Shown: positions 11,166 through 21,137 of the stretch, piece by piece
Layout: each line of letters opens with the position of its first letter
How positions within the stretch are numbered: position 1 is the stretch's first letter
Source of the DNA: Caballeronia catudaia
GTDB taxonomy: Bacteria > Pseudomonadota > Gammaproteobacteria > Burkholderiales > Burkholderiaceae
Assembly: GCF_001544755.2 (NCBI RefSeq)
Contig: NZ_FCOF02000006.1
Location: forward strand, 211,736 to 275,735
Direction: 5' to 3'
Length of the DNA: 64,000 bases
Notes under the pieces: model-generated
Seen by the model: the letters and a program-made list of their open reading frames with translations, nothing else
Database searches by the model: none
Told to the model about the DNA's origin: nothing
Position numbers and translations under genes: made by a program

Positions 11166-12818
11166 ATGCTCCGTCATCTTTCGATTCGAGATTTCGTCAT
11201 CGTCGCAACACTGGATATCGATTTCGACCCAGGCTTCACGGTCTTTTCGGGTGAAACCGGCGCAGGCAAGTCGATCCTGATCGACGCCCTCGCCCTCACG
11301 CTCGGCTCGCGCGGCGACGCGAGCGTCGTGCGCACGGCCCAAGCGCGCGCGGACATCACCGCCGAATTCTCGACGCATCCTCAAGTGACGCGCTGGCTCG
11401 AAGAACACGCGCTGACGCAAGACTGCGATTCGGTCATGCTGCGCCGGGTGATCGATTCGGGCGGCCGCTCGCGCGCGTTCATCAACGGCACGCCCGCGAC
11501 GCTCGCGCAATTGCGCGAAGTGGGCGAGATGCTCGTCGATATTCACGGACAGCACGCGCATCAATTGCTGATGCGGCCGGACGCGCAACGCGAACTCTTC
11601 GACACGCACGCGCAACTGCTCGAACCCGCCGCCGCGGTGAATCGCGCGTGGCGCGCGATGCGCGAGGCGCAGCAAGCCGTCGAGACTGCGCAAAGCCGCG
11701 ATCGCGAACTGCAACTGGAGCGCGAGCGCCTCGCGTGGCAACTCAGCGAATTCGACAAGCTCGCGCCGCAGCCCGGCGAATGGGAAGAAGTGAGCGCGGA
11801 GCATCATCGGCTATCGCATTCGGCGAGTCTCATCGACGGCGTGCAGGGTGCGCTCGGCGCGCTCTCCGAATCCGACGAAGCGATGATCTCGCAGCTCGGC
11901 GCGATCATCTCGAAGGTGCGCGGTCTCGCCGATATCGATCCGGCGCTTAACGACGTGCTCGCGTCGCTCGAACCCGCGGAAATTCAGTTGCAGGAAGCGT
12001 CGTACTCGCTGTCGCATTACGCGCAGCGGCTGGAGCTCGATCCCGACCGTCTCGCGCAGGTCGAACGGCGCATGGACCAGTTGCATTCGACGGCGCGCAA
12101 GTTCCGGCTGCCGCCCGAAACGCTGCCCGAGGAGCACGACGCGCGCCGCAAACAGCTCGCCGATCTCGACGCCGCCGCCGATCTCGACGCGCTCAACGCC
12201 GCTGCCGAAAAAGCGAAGAACGCCTATCTCGAACAGGCGAAAGTGCTGTCGAAGGCGCGCGCGAAGGCCGCGAAGAGCCTGTCGAAAGCGGTCACGGAAG
12301 GCATGCAGGAATTGTCGATGGCGGGCGGAAGCTTCGAAGTCGCGCTCGTGCCGCTCGTCGAAGGCGGCGCGAACGGGCTGGAGCAGATCGAATTCCGCGT
12401 CGCGGGTCATGCGGGCGTGGCGAAGAGGCCGCTCGCGAAAGTGGCATCGGGCGGCGAGCTCGCGCGCATCAGCCTCGCGCTCGCCGTGATCGCGAGCACC
12501 GCGAGCCCCACGCCCACGCTCATCTTCGACGAAGTGGACACGGGCATCGGCGGCGGCGTCGCGGAAGTGGTCGGGCGTCTGCTGCATCAGCTCGGGCGCG
12601 ACCGCCAGGTCTTGTGCGTCACGCACTTGCCGCAAGTGGCCGCGCGCGGAGATCAGCACTTCCAGGTCGCGAAGTCTTCCGACGACGCGGGCGGCACCGT
12701 CAGCACCGTGACGTCGCTCGACAAGGGCAGGCGCATCGAGGAAGTCGCGCGCATGCTCGGCGGCATCGAGATCACCGCGACCACGCGCAAGCACGCGAAG
12801 GAAATGCTGGCGGCCTGA
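11166..12818 (+). CDS. recN: DNA repair protein RecN
   Basis: RecN is an SMC-like ATPase that helps hold and repair double-strand breaks. The 550-residue protein starts MLRHLSIRDFVIV and has Walker A GETGAGKSILIDAL at residues 29-42. Two coiled-coil stretches follow, at about 160-220 and 300-380. The C-terminal signature VASGGELARISLALAVIAS and Walker B TLIFDEVDTGIGG come next, then CVTHLPQVAARGDQH. It follows nadK closely and converges with glnE, with only 3 bases between stop codons. I saw no LexA-type box in the short nadK-recN gap. Confidence 0.97.
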   Translation: MLRHLSIRDFVIVATLDIDFDPGFTVFSGETGAGKSILIDALALTLGSRGDASVVRTAQARADITAEFSTHPQVTRWLEEHALTQDCDSVMLRRVIDSGGRSRAFINGTPATLAQLREVGEMLVDIHGQHAHQLLMRPDAQRELFDTHAQLLEPAAAVNRAWRAMREAQQAVETAQSRDRELQLERERLAWQLSEFDKLAPQPGEWEEVSAEHHRLSHSASLIDGVQGALGALSESDEAMISQLGAIISKVRGLADIDPALNDVLASLEPAEIQLQEASYSLSHYAQRLELDPDRLAQVERRMDQLHSTARKFRLPPETLPEEHDARRKQLADLDAAADLDALNAAAEKAKNAYLEQAKVLSKARAKAAKSLSKAVTEGMQELSMAGGSFEVALVPLVEGGANGLEQIEFRVAGHAGVAKRPLAKVASGGELARISLALAVIASTASPTPTLIFDEVDTGIGGGVAEVVGRLLHQLGRDRQVLCVTHLPQVAARGDQHFQVAKSSDDAGGTVSTVTSLDKGRRIEEVARMLGGIEITATTRKHAKEMLAA

Positions 12819-12821
12819 GCC

Positions 12822-15620
12822 TCAGGCTTCAGACGCTACCGCGAACACCCGCTCCCACAACGCCGTCACCGCGTCGCGTTCGGCCTGAACTTCGGCCGGA
12901 TCGACGCGCGCCTTTTCCATGCCGTCGAGCCGCAGCGTGTGCTGAAGCTTGCGGTAATGCCGGTACGCCGCGCCGATCGCATCGGCTTCTTCCTCGGCGA
13001 TCAAACCGCTTCGCGCGGCGATCTTCAGCAGCGTGATATTGCCCGCGTTGCGCAAGAATTCGCGATGCTCGCGCGCGTGCAGCAGCACCCAGTACTGCAC
13101 GATGAATTCGATATCGACCATGCCGCCGCGATCGTGCTTCAGATCGAAGCGATCGGTGTGGTTCGGATGCCCCGCGAGCACCCGCTCGCGCATCGCGACG
13201 ATCTCGCGGGCGAGCGCGGCCGCATCGCGCTCCATCACGAGCACGTCGGCGCGAATCGCTTCGAACTGCGCGCCGATATCGGCATCGCCGGCGCTGTAAC
13301 GCGCGCGCGACAGCGCCTGGTGCTCCCAGACCCACGCGGTGTTCGCCGCGTCGCCCTCGCGAATCTGATAGCGGCGAAACGATGCTAGATCGGTCACGAG
13401 CAGCCCGGATTCGCCGTTGGGCCGCAAACGCAGATCGACATCGAACAGCGTGCCCGCGCCGGTCGCGGCCGTGAGCCACGTGATGAGACGGCGCGTGAAC
13501 ATCGCGTAGATATCGGCGGCGGAATCGTGCGGATCGTCGTAGAGAAAGATGAGGTCGAGATCCGACGCGTAGCCCAGCTCCTTGCCGCCAAGCTTCCCAT
13601 ACGCGATGACGGAAAAGCGCGGCGTCTCGCAATGCCGCTTCGGAAACTGCTTCCACACGGTCTGAACCGTGACGTCGAGCACGGCATCGGCGAGCTCGGA
13701 CAGGCGGTCGCTCACGTGCTCGACGCTCAAATGCCCGGCGAGATCGATCAGCAGAATGCGGAACACTTCGGCCTGATGCGCGTGACGCAGCAGATCCATC
13801 TGATGCTCCGCGTCCTCGGCGGCGTCGAGCCGCGCGGTCAGCGAGCGCTTGAACGCAGCCCAGTCGAACGGGCTCGCGATGGCTTCGTCGTCGAGCAGTT
13901 CGTCGAGCAACTGCGGATGGCGGATCAGATAGCCCGCCGCCCAGCGCGAACCCGACAGCACCGACAGCACGCGCGCGAGCGCCGCCGGATATTCCGTCAG
14001 GAGCGCGAGATACGCGCCCCGCCTGGCTGTGGCTTCCAGCAGATCGAAAAGGCGCGTGATGGTGTCGACACGCCGTGCCGCGTCGATCGACTGCACGGCT
14101 TCGAGCCCCCGCTGCGCGACGATATCGAAGCGCTCGCGGCTGCGCGACGGCAAGCCCGCATAGCGCGCCGAATTCCACACGCCCGTCAGACGCGCAAGCA
14201 CCGGCGCGGGATCGGCGAAGCCGAGTTCCACAAGCCGCGCGGCGAGCTCTTCCTGTGCGGAGTCGTCGGCGAGCGCGCTACTCCAGATCCACGACGCCAC
14301 CGAATCTTCCGCGACGCCACAGCCGCCCTGCCCGCTGACCTTGTCGGCGAAGATCGCGTCGAACTGCTGCTCGACCAGTTCGCGATGCGCGTCGAGCTTT
14401 TTCATCAGCGCGGCATAGTCCGCGAAGCCGAGCGATTTCGCGAGCAGCGCGCGCTCGTCGTCGGCGACGGGCATCGCGTGCGTCTGCGCGTCGTTGCGGT
14501 ATTGCAGCCGATGCTCGACCGTGCGCAAGAAGAGATAGGCGTCGGACAGCGCATCGCATATGTTCGACGCGAGCAGGCCGTGGGCGGCGGCGCGTTCGAG
14601 CACCGCGAGCGTCGGACGAATGCGAAAATCCGCCGCCTGCCCGCCGCGGATCAGTTGAAATACCTGCGCACTGAATTCGATCTCGCGAATGCCGCCGCGC
14701 CCGAGCTTGATGTCGTCGGCCTTGTCGGGACGCATCGACGCGCGCCGCTTTGCTTCCTGCCGGATCTGCTGATGCAGCGAGCGGATCGCCGCGATCACGC
14801 CGTAGTCGAGATAGCGCCGGTAAATGAACGGCGTCGCGATGGCTTCGAGCTGCTTCACGAGGCGCTTCGCCGAATCGCTGTGCGTCTCCGATACGAGCCG
14901 GCCTTTGATCCACGCGTAGCGCTCCCACTCGCGGCCCTGCACGTAAAAATATTCTTCGAGCATGCCGAGGCTGCACACGAGCGGGCCGGAATCGCCATTG
15001 GGACGCAGCCGCATGTCGACGCGAAACACGTAGCCGTCTTGCGTGATTTCCGCGAGCGCGCCGATCAGCCGTCTGCCTAGCCGTGTGAAGAATTCCTGCG
15101 TCGGCAGCGGCGAGCGCGTGCCGCCCGAGGTTTCGCCATCTTCTTCATAAACGAAGATCAGGTCGATATCCGACGACGCGTTCAGCTCGCGCCCGCCGAG
15201 CTTGCCCATGCCGACGACGCCAAGCGTGAGACGTTCGCCGTCCGGTCCGCGCGGCTCGCCGAACAGCGTTTCGAGATCCGCCGACAGCACGGCAAGCGCG
15301 CGCTGCACGGTCACTTCGGCGAGATCGGTCATCGCGCCGGTGACTTCGGCGACATCGGCCGCGCCCGCAAGATCGCGCTCCATCACCGTGCAGAAGACGT
15401 CGGTTCTCAGGCGGCGCAGCGCGGTCTTCAAAGCGGCTTCGTCGAGCACGCCGTTTTCGGTGCGCGGCGCGCAGTGCGCATCGAGCCGCGCTTCGATCCA
15501 TGCGCGCGTGATGCGCGATTGCGCCCACTGCGCGACGTACGACGCCAGTTCGGGACGCGCCGCATACGCGCGCGCCGCATAGTTGGAATAGTCGGAACTG
15601 AGAAGAGTGGCGTCGGTCAT
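12822..15620 (-). CDS. glnE: Bifunctional glutamine synthetase adenylyltransferase / adenylyl-removing enzyme
   Basis: GlnE attaches AMP to glutamine synthetase, inactivating it, and removes AMP again under control of PII signalling. I start it at the ATG at 15620 (MTDATLLSSDY), giving 932 residues, a normal length; an upstream in-frame start would add 17 unlikely residues. Two nucleotidyltransferase domains are visible. The N-terminal one has GKLGGRELNASSDIDLIFVY (about 139-158), and the C-terminal one has GKLGGKELGYASDLDLIFLY. Each is followed by a GlnD-UR_UTase linker containing HDRGGMVDIEF or GRGGIREIEF. It converges with recN and diverges from yhdP. Confidence 0.97.
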   Translation of the reverse strand: MTDATLLSSDYSNYAARAYAARPELASYVAQWAQSRITRAWIEARLDAHCAPRTENGVLDEAALKTALRRLRTDVFCTVMERDLAGAADVAEVTGAMTDLAEVTVQRALAVLSADLETLFGEPRGPDGERLTLGVVGMGKLGGRELNASSDIDLIFVYEEDGETSGGTRSPLPTQEFFTRLGRRLIGALAEITQDGYVFRVDMRLRPNGDSGPLVCSLGMLEEYFYVQGREWERYAWIKGRLVSETHSDSAKRLVKQLEAIATPFIYRRYLDYGVIAAIRSLHQQIRQEAKRRASMRPDKADDIKLGRGGIREIEFSAQVFQLIRGGQAADFRIRPTLAVLERAAAHGLLASNICDALSDAYLFLRTVEHRLQYRNDAQTHAMPVADDERALLAKSLGFADYAALMKKLDAHRELVEQQFDAIFADKVSGQGGCGVAEDSVASWIWSSALADDSAQEELAARLVELGFADPAPVLARLTGVWNSARYAGLPSRSRERFDIVAQRGLEAVQSIDAARRVDTITRLFDLLEATARRGAYLALLTEYPAALARVLSVLSGSRWAAGYLIRHPQLLDELLDDEAIASPFDWAAFKRSLTARLDAAEDAEHQMDLLRHAHQAEVFRILLIDLAGHLSVEHVSDRLSELADAVLDVTVQTVWKQFPKRHCETPRFSVIAYGKLGGKELGYASDLDLIFLYDDPHDSAADIYAMFTRRLITWLTAATGAGTLFDVDLRLRPNGESGLLVTDLASFRRYQIREGDAANTAWVWEHQALSRARYSAGDADIGAQFEAIRADVLVMERDAAALAREIVAMRERVLAGHPNHTDRFDLKHDRGGMVDIEFIVQYWVLLHAREHREFLRNAGNITLLKIAARSGLIAEEEADAIGAAYRHYRKLQHTLRLDGMEKARVDPAEVQAERDAVTALWERVFAVASEA

Positions 15621-15803
15621 GAAAGATTGGGTTCGCTCATTGCTTCGGGAAACACATAGCAGTTCGCGCAACGCGCCGCGAGTCTTGCCGGGCGCGGCTT
15701 AGCGAGCATTTACGAGTGCGCAGGCAGCGGCCGTCCCCGCCATGCCCGTGTTACATTTCAGCGTCAAACACGCAAAACTACCATATCGCCGAACAGCCGC
15801 AGC

Positions 15804-18800
15804 ATGTCCGACAGCAGACCATCCGTCGACCCGACCGAAGTTGGACAAGCCAAGCCCAGCGGCAACGCCGAGCGCGTGCTTTCACGCGTCTTCAAGTTCG
15901 TTCTCGTCATCGCGGCCATCGCATATTTCGCGGTCGCGGGCGTGTATGTCGGCCTGCGCTACATCGTCATGCCGCAGGTCGATTCGTTCCGGCCGCAAAT
16001 CGAGCAACTGGTCTCGTCGAAGATTCACGCGCAGTTGCGCATCGGCAGGATTTCCGCGCGATGGTCGGGGCTTTCGCCGACGCTCGATATCGACAATCTG
16101 CGCATCGACGCCGCCGACGGCGCGCCGGGGCTCGCCGTGCCGCATGCGAGCGCGAGCATCGCGTGGGCGTCGCTCCTGCATCTGCGGCCAAAGCTCGCGG
16201 ATCTGACCGTCGATGGCCCCGATGTCATCATCGCGCGCAACGCCGACGGCGCGCTCTCCGTCGCGGGCGTGCCGATTCCCACGCATCGCACCGGCTCCAA
16301 CGCGTTCACGACCTGGCTGCTCGGCCAGGACCGCATCCTCCTGCGCGACGGCACGCTGCGCTGGCGCGACGCCGGACGCGCCGCGCCCGAGATCGCGTTC
16401 AAGCGGCTGCATCTCGCGATCATCAACGACGGCACGCGGCATCGGCTGGCGCTTCAGGCGCCCGCCGACGGCGAAGTGCTGCACGGCCCGCTCGACTTCC
16501 GCGCGGACTTCCGTCATCAGCCGTTTTCCGCGATGGGCGCGCCCGCGAACTGGAGCGGCCAGCTCTACGTGTCGACCGGCCCCGTCGATCTGCCGACGCT
16601 CGCGCGCTACGTTAAGACGCCGTTCCAGATGTACAGCGGCCGCATCAACAACGAGATCTGGCTGAACTTCGCGGGCGGCGAGTTGCAAAACGCGTCCGGC
16701 GCGCTGACCGGCTCGAACGTCGCGCTGCGCGTGCGTGCGACGCAGCCGCGTCTCGATCTGCCGATCGCGCGCTTCGGCTGGAGCATCGACAGGAAGGACA
16801 CCGAATACACGCTGAATCTGCGCGATCTTCACGCGGAGCTCGGCCAGTTGCCGCTCGACGGCGGTACGCCGGTGTCGCGCCTGCTGGTGTCGCGCGCGCT
16901 CACGGGCACGTATCGGCCGCCGAGCGTCGGCAAGGGGCAACTGCTGCGGCTGACGGGCGATACCGTCGATATCGGCATCCTCGCGGAGTTCGTGCGCGCG
17001 CTGCCGGTGCCGGCGAAGGTGCTCAACGAGCTCGTGCGCATCAATCCGCGCGGCCAGGTGTCGAACTACACGCTCTTTTCCGAGCGCGCCGCGCCGAAGA
17101 CCGAGGAAGAAGCGCAGCGACAGCGCAGACAAGGCGACGCGCCGCTGGTGCGTTACGCGCTCAAGGCCGACCTCGAGGGAATCAGCGTGCAGGCGCAGGA
17201 ACCGCCGCCCGGCCTCACGATCAACAATCATCCGCGCGCCGGCATTCCGGGCGTCGACAATCTGTGGGGCAGCGTCGACGCGAACGAGAAGGAAGGCAGG
17301 ATCACCATCGACACGAAGAACGCGGCCGTCATCATTCCGGGCGCGTTCGACGATCCGCGCCTCACCTTCGATTCGCTGCAGGGCAAGGCGCGCTGGACCG
17401 TCGCGGACGCGGTCGCGCCGGGTGAACTGCGCCGCGCGTTCACGATTCATCTCGACACGCTGCACGTGAAGAACGCCGACGCCGAAGGCGAAGTCACCGC
17501 CGATTACTGGAACCAGGGCCACGGGCGCGGCAATCTCGATCTGAAAGCGAAGGTCGCGCATCTGAAGGTGACGAGCCTCGTGCGCTATCTGCCGACGAGC
17601 CTGACCGAGCGCGTGCGCGTGTATCTCGGCCATGCGCTGCAGGCGGGCGTCGCGAGGAACGGGACGATCGAAGTGCACGGCGATCTCACGCGCTTCCCGT
17701 ACGCCAAGTTTCCCGATGCGGGAATCTTTCGCATCAACGCGCCCTTCAGCGGCGGCAAGTTCGATCCGACGCCATTCCCGCCGCGCAAGATGGCCAACGG
17801 CCTGCCGAATTTCTGGCCTGCGTTCGAGGGCATCGACGGCACCTTCACGCTCGCGCAAAACAAGCTCGGCTTCGATATCGACAAAGGACATTACCGCCGC
17901 GTGCAGGTGTCCAAGGTCGTCGGGCGGATCGACGACACCGGCAATCGCGAGACGAAGCTGTGGATCGACGGCAAAGCGCGCGGGCCGCTCGCCGACATGC
18001 TCCAGTACGTCGACGACAGCTCGCTCGGCCTGATGGCGAAGCACGCGACGCGCAAGATCGAGGCGAAGGGCGACGCCGACCTCGCGCTCACGCTCGGCAT
18101 TCCGCGCTACCGTCCGCCCGCGCCGCTGCCGCCGATGAAGCCCGAATACAAAGGCTCGATCACGTTCGCCAACGACGAAGTCACGTACGGCACGCTGCCG
18201 CCGCTCACGCATCTGCGCGGTCGCGCCGACTTTGCCGCGAAAACCGTCACGCTCGACGGCCTGACCGCGCAACTGCTCGGCGGCGATGTGCGCGCGAAGG
18301 GCGGCGTGCAGCCCGACGGCAGTTATGCGATCGACGTGAACGGGCGCATCGGCGCGGACGCGGCTGAACGCCTGAACGTGCGCATGAGTCCGCAGCTCGC
18401 GCAGTTCATGAAGCGCATCGACGGCGCCGCGCCTTACGAGTTGCACGTGCGCGGCGCGAAGAACGCGTTGCCGAACGTGCAGGCGAGCTCGGATCTGACG
18501 GGTCTCGGCATCGATCTGCCCGCGCCGCTCGGCAAGGCGAAAGGCACGCCGATGCCCCTCTCCTTCACGTTCCAGCCCGCGGCGGGCGGCGCTTCGGATC
18601 TGCATGACGCGAAGCTGAGCGTCGGGCCGCTGGAAGCGCATTACGTGCTGCAGCAGATCGGCCGCGCGCAGGTGAAGATCGATCCGCAGGACGCCGCCGA
18701 GCCGATGAACATGCGCGCGCGCCTGAAGGTGGCACGCGGCGCGATCGGCGTGAACAAACACGCGGACTTGCCGGCCGAAGGCGTGAGCGCGGCCGTCGAT

Positions 18801-20111
18801 CTGAACGAACTCGATGCCGACGCCTGGCGCAAGACCTTCGCCGAAATCAGCGCGGCCGCGCCGTCATCCACAGCCGTTGCCGACACGCCGCGCCCGCCAA
18901 TGAGCGAGAACGTCAGGCAGTTCATCCCGACGCGCGCCGCCATCCATTTCACGACGCTCAAGCTGCTCGACCGGCGCTTTGAAAATGTCGATATCGGCGC
19001 GAGCGAAGCGCAGGATCGCAAGTGGGTGGCGAACATCGTGTCGGATCAGATATCGGGCGATGTCGCGTGGACGCCGGGCGCGACGAAGGGCAGCCCCGGC
19101 GCGTTGCAGGCGCGCTTTGCGAAGATCGTGATTCCGGACAAGACCGGGACCGGTCCCGCCGAGAAGGCGATCACGAGACCGCCGCGCAACATGCCGACGA
19201 TCGATCTCATCGTCAACGAGCTCGTGTTCCGCGGCCACAGCCTCGGGCGGCTGGAAGTCGACGCGCGCAACGATGTAATCGCCGACGAAGCGATCTGGAC
19301 ACTCGACAAGCTCGAGCTCATCAACCCGGACGCGACGCTCTCCGCCAACGCGACCTGGCGCACGCTGCCGGGCGGCGTCATCCAGGCGGCGCGATCGAGC
19401 ACGACTCCCGACGAGATGGATGATCGCCTGCCCCGCCGCACGTCGCTCGATTTCAAGCTCGACGTGAAGAACGGCGGGCAGCTGATCGACCGCTTCGGCG
19501 CGCCGCACGTCGTCACGGCGGGCAGCGGCACGGTCTCGGGCCACGCGGCGTGGAACGGCGGGCCGACCGCCGTCGATGTGAATACGCTCGATGGTAATGT
19601 CGCCGTCGACCTGCATCACGGACAGATTCTGCGCGCGCCGGGCGCGGCGAAGTGGCTCGGCATCTTCAGCCTGCGCAGCCTCGCGAATCTGATGACGCTG
19701 CATTTCGAGGATGTCGTCGGCAATGGGTTGCCGTTCGAGAAGATCACGGGCAATGCGAGAATCGCCGATGGCATCAGCCACACGGACGACTTCCTGATGG
19801 TGACATCGCCCGCGCGCGTGCAGATGCAGGGCACCGTCGATATGCCGAAGCAGACGCAGGATCTGCACGTGAAAGTGATTCCGACCGTCGGCGCGGGCGC
19901 GGCGGCGATCGGCGCCGCGGTGATCAATCCGCTGCTCGGCCTGGGCGTGCTGGCTGCGGATATCGCGCTGTCGGCATCGATCCAGAAAGCGTTCGCGCGC
20001 GACTATTCGATCACCGGCTCCTGGAGCAAACCCGTCATCCAGCGTCTCAAGGGCGATCAGGGTAAGATCGAAACACCCGCCGCCGCCGTGGTTCCGTCCG
20101 CTGCCCGCTAA
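15804..20111 (+). CDS. yhdP: YhdP-family AsmA-like intermembrane lipid transport protein
   Basis: This very long protein of 1435 residues has one N-terminal membrane anchor (FVLVIAAIAYFAVAGVYVGL, about residues 32-51). A large beta-rich periplasmic body with DUF3971 and AsmA-like C-terminal repeats follows, ending with a hydrophobic helix near AAIGAAVINPLLGLGVLAAD. In E. coli, YhdP acts with TamB and YdbH as a bridge that moves phospholipid from inner to outer membrane. The E. coli protein is about 1266 residues, so this one is somewhat longer, as is usual in beta-proteobacteria. It is followed at 66 bases by a nitrilase-family gene and then tldD. Confidence 0.9.
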   Translation: MSDSRPSVDPTEVGQAKPSGNAERVLSRVFKFVLVIAAIAYFAVAGVYVGLRYIVMPQVDSFRPQIEQLVSSKIHAQLRIGRISARWSGLSPTLDIDNLRIDAADGAPGLAVPHASASIAWASLLHLRPKLADLTVDGPDVIIARNADGALSVAGVPIPTHRTGSNAFTTWLLGQDRILLRDGTLRWRDAGRAAPEIAFKRLHLAIINDGTRHRLALQAPADGEVLHGPLDFRADFRHQPFSAMGAPANWSGQLYVSTGPVDLPTLARYVKTPFQMYSGRINNEIWLNFAGGELQNASGALTGSNVALRVRATQPRLDLPIARFGWSIDRKDTEYTLNLRDLHAELGQLPLDGGTPVSRLLVSRALTGTYRPPSVGKGQLLRLTGDTVDIGILAEFVRALPVPAKVLNELVRINPRGQVSNYTLFSERAAPKTEEEAQRQRRQGDAPLVRYALKADLEGISVQAQEPPPGLTINNHPRAGIPGVDNLWGSVDANEKEGRITIDTKNAAVIIPGAFDDPRLTFDSLQGKARWTVADAVAPGELRRAFTIHLDTLHVKNADAEGEVTADYWNQGHGRGNLDLKAKVAHLKVTSLVRYLPTSLTERVRVYLGHALQAGVARNGTIEVHGDLTRFPYAKFPDAGIFRINAPFSGGKFDPTPFPPRKMANGLPNFWPAFEGIDGTFTLAQNKLGFDIDKGHYRRVQVSKVVGRIDDTGNRETKLWIDGKARGPLADMLQYVDDSSLGLMAKHATRKIEAKGDADLALTLGIPRYRPPAPLPPMKPEYKGSITFANDEVTYGTLPPLTHLRGRADFAAKTVTLDGLTAQLLGGDVRAKGGVQPDGSYAIDVNGRIGADAAERLNVRMSPQLAQFMKRIDGAAPYELHVRGAKNALPNVQASSDLTGLGIDLPAPLGKAKGTPMPLSFTFQPAAGGASDLHDAKLSVGPLEAHYVLQQIGRAQVKIDPQDAAEPMNMRARLKVARGAIGVNKHADLPAEGVSAAVDLNELDADAWRKTFAEISAAAPSSTAVADTPRPPMSENVRQFIPTRAAIHFTTLKLLDRRFENVDIGASEAQDRKWVANIVSDQISGDVAWTPGATKGSPGALQARFAKIVIPDKTGTGPAEKAITRPPRNMPTIDLIVNELVFRGHSLGRLEVDARNDVIADEAIWTLDKLELINPDATLSANATWRTLPGGVIQAARSSTTPDEMDDRLPRRTSLDFKLDVKNGGQLIDRFGAPHVVTAGSGTVSGHAAWNGGPTAVDVNTLDGNVAVDLHHGQILRAPGAAKWLGIFSLRSLANLMTLHFEDVVGNGLPFEKITGNARIADGISHTDDFLMVTSPARVQMQGTVDMPKQTQDLHVKVIPTVGAGAAAIGAAVINPLLGLGVLAADIALSASIQKAFARDYSITGSWSKPVIQRLKGDQGKIETPAAAVVPSAAR

Positions 20112-20177
20112 AAACGGGCCATCGCTTCGCCGGCAGCGGCGCCGTTTTCGTCCCCTTTTTCAACAGCGCATTCAGAC

Positions 20178-21008
20178 ATGAGCGAAAGATCGAGCGACAG
20201 CGCGGCGCCGTTTCAGGTTGCCGCGCTGCAGATGGTCAGCACGCCGGACCGCGAGCGCAATCTGGCCGACGCCGGACGTCTTATCGCCGAAGCCGCGCGC
20301 GGCGGCGCGAAACTGGTGCTCCTGCCCGAATATTTCTGCTACATGGGCTTCAAGGACACCGACAAGCTCGCGATCCGCGAAACGCCCGGCTCGGGCCCGA
20401 TCCAGCAATTTCTTTCCGACGCGGCGCGCGAGCATGGCGTGTGGCTCATCGGCGGGACGTTGCCGCTGCAATCGCCGGAAGAGAACCGCGTGCTCAACAC
20501 GACGCTCGTGTTCGACCCGCAGGGCAAGCAGGTCGCGCGCTACGACAAGATTCATCTGTTCAATTTCGAGCGCGGCGAGGAATCGTTCGATGAAGCGCGC
20601 ACCATCTTCCCCGGCAGCGAAGTCCGCACGTTCGATGCGCCGTTCGGGCGCGTGGGTCTTTCCGTGTGCTACGACCTGCGCTTTCCGGAGCTGTATCGAA
20701 AGCTCGGCGACTGCGCGCTGATGGTCGTGCCATCGGCGTTCACTTATACGACCGGCCGTGCGCACTGGCAGACGTTGCTCAAGGCGCGCGCCGTCGAGAA
20801 TCAGTGCTATGTGCTCGCAGCGGCGCAAGGTGGCCATCACGAGAACGGACGCCGGACATGGGGCCACAGCTTGCTCATCGATCCTTGGGGCGAACTCGTC
20901 GACGTGAAAGAGGAAGGACCGGGCGTCGTGGCCGGCGGCGTCGATCTGGAGCGCATCGCGGCCGTGCGGCAGAGCTTGCCGGCTTATCGGCATCGCGTGA
21001 TCGGTTGA
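20178..21008 (+). CDS. Carbon-nitrogen hydrolase, Nit1/omega-amidase type
   Basis: This is a 276-residue nitrilase-superfamily amidase. The Glu-Lys-Cys triad is visible as Glu51 in LLPEYF, Lys124 in RYDKIHLFNFE and Cys164 in SVCYDLRFPELYR. The HLFN and DLRFPE contexts match the Nit1 branch, whose members hydrolyse deaminated glutathione or 2-oxoacid amides; the exact substrate is inferred from the family. The protein is cytoplasmic with no signal peptide. It lies between yhdP and tldD in the same direction, a conserved grouping in related bacteria, and may share their transcript. Confidence 0.88.
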   Translation: MSERSSDSAAPFQVAALQMVSTPDRERNLADAGRLIAEAARGGAKLVLLPEYFCYMGFKDTDKLAIRETPGSGPIQQFLSDAAREHGVWLIGGTLPLQSPEENRVLNTTLVFDPQGKQVARYDKIHLFNFERGEESFDEARTIFPGSEVRTFDAPFGRVGLSVCYDLRFPELYRKLGDCALMVVPSAFTYTTGRAHWQTLLKARAVENQCYVLAAAQGGHHENGRRTWGHSLLIDPWGELVDVKEEGPGVVAGGVDLERIAAVRQSLPAYRHRVIG

Positions 21009-21137
21009 CAGGCACGCCAACGACTTGAAGACGGGGATTGCTCCCCGCACATGGACTGACCGAATCGCACCGTAGAATAGTCTGATATTCGTCTGCAATA
21101 TCACCGAACTCGTCACAGAACACGCAATAGGCACCGC

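Noticed and set aside
15882..18761. Very long open frame (about 959 codons) on the minus strand inside yhdP
   Set aside because: It is an antisense shadow caused by high GC and third-position bias. The product is Arg/His/Ala-rich with no domain, while the plus-strand YhdP is a recognised family.
21028..21048. CGGGGATTGCTCCCCG hairpin between the amidase gene and tldD
   Set aside because: The stem is short and not followed by T residues; there is too little evidence for a terminator.
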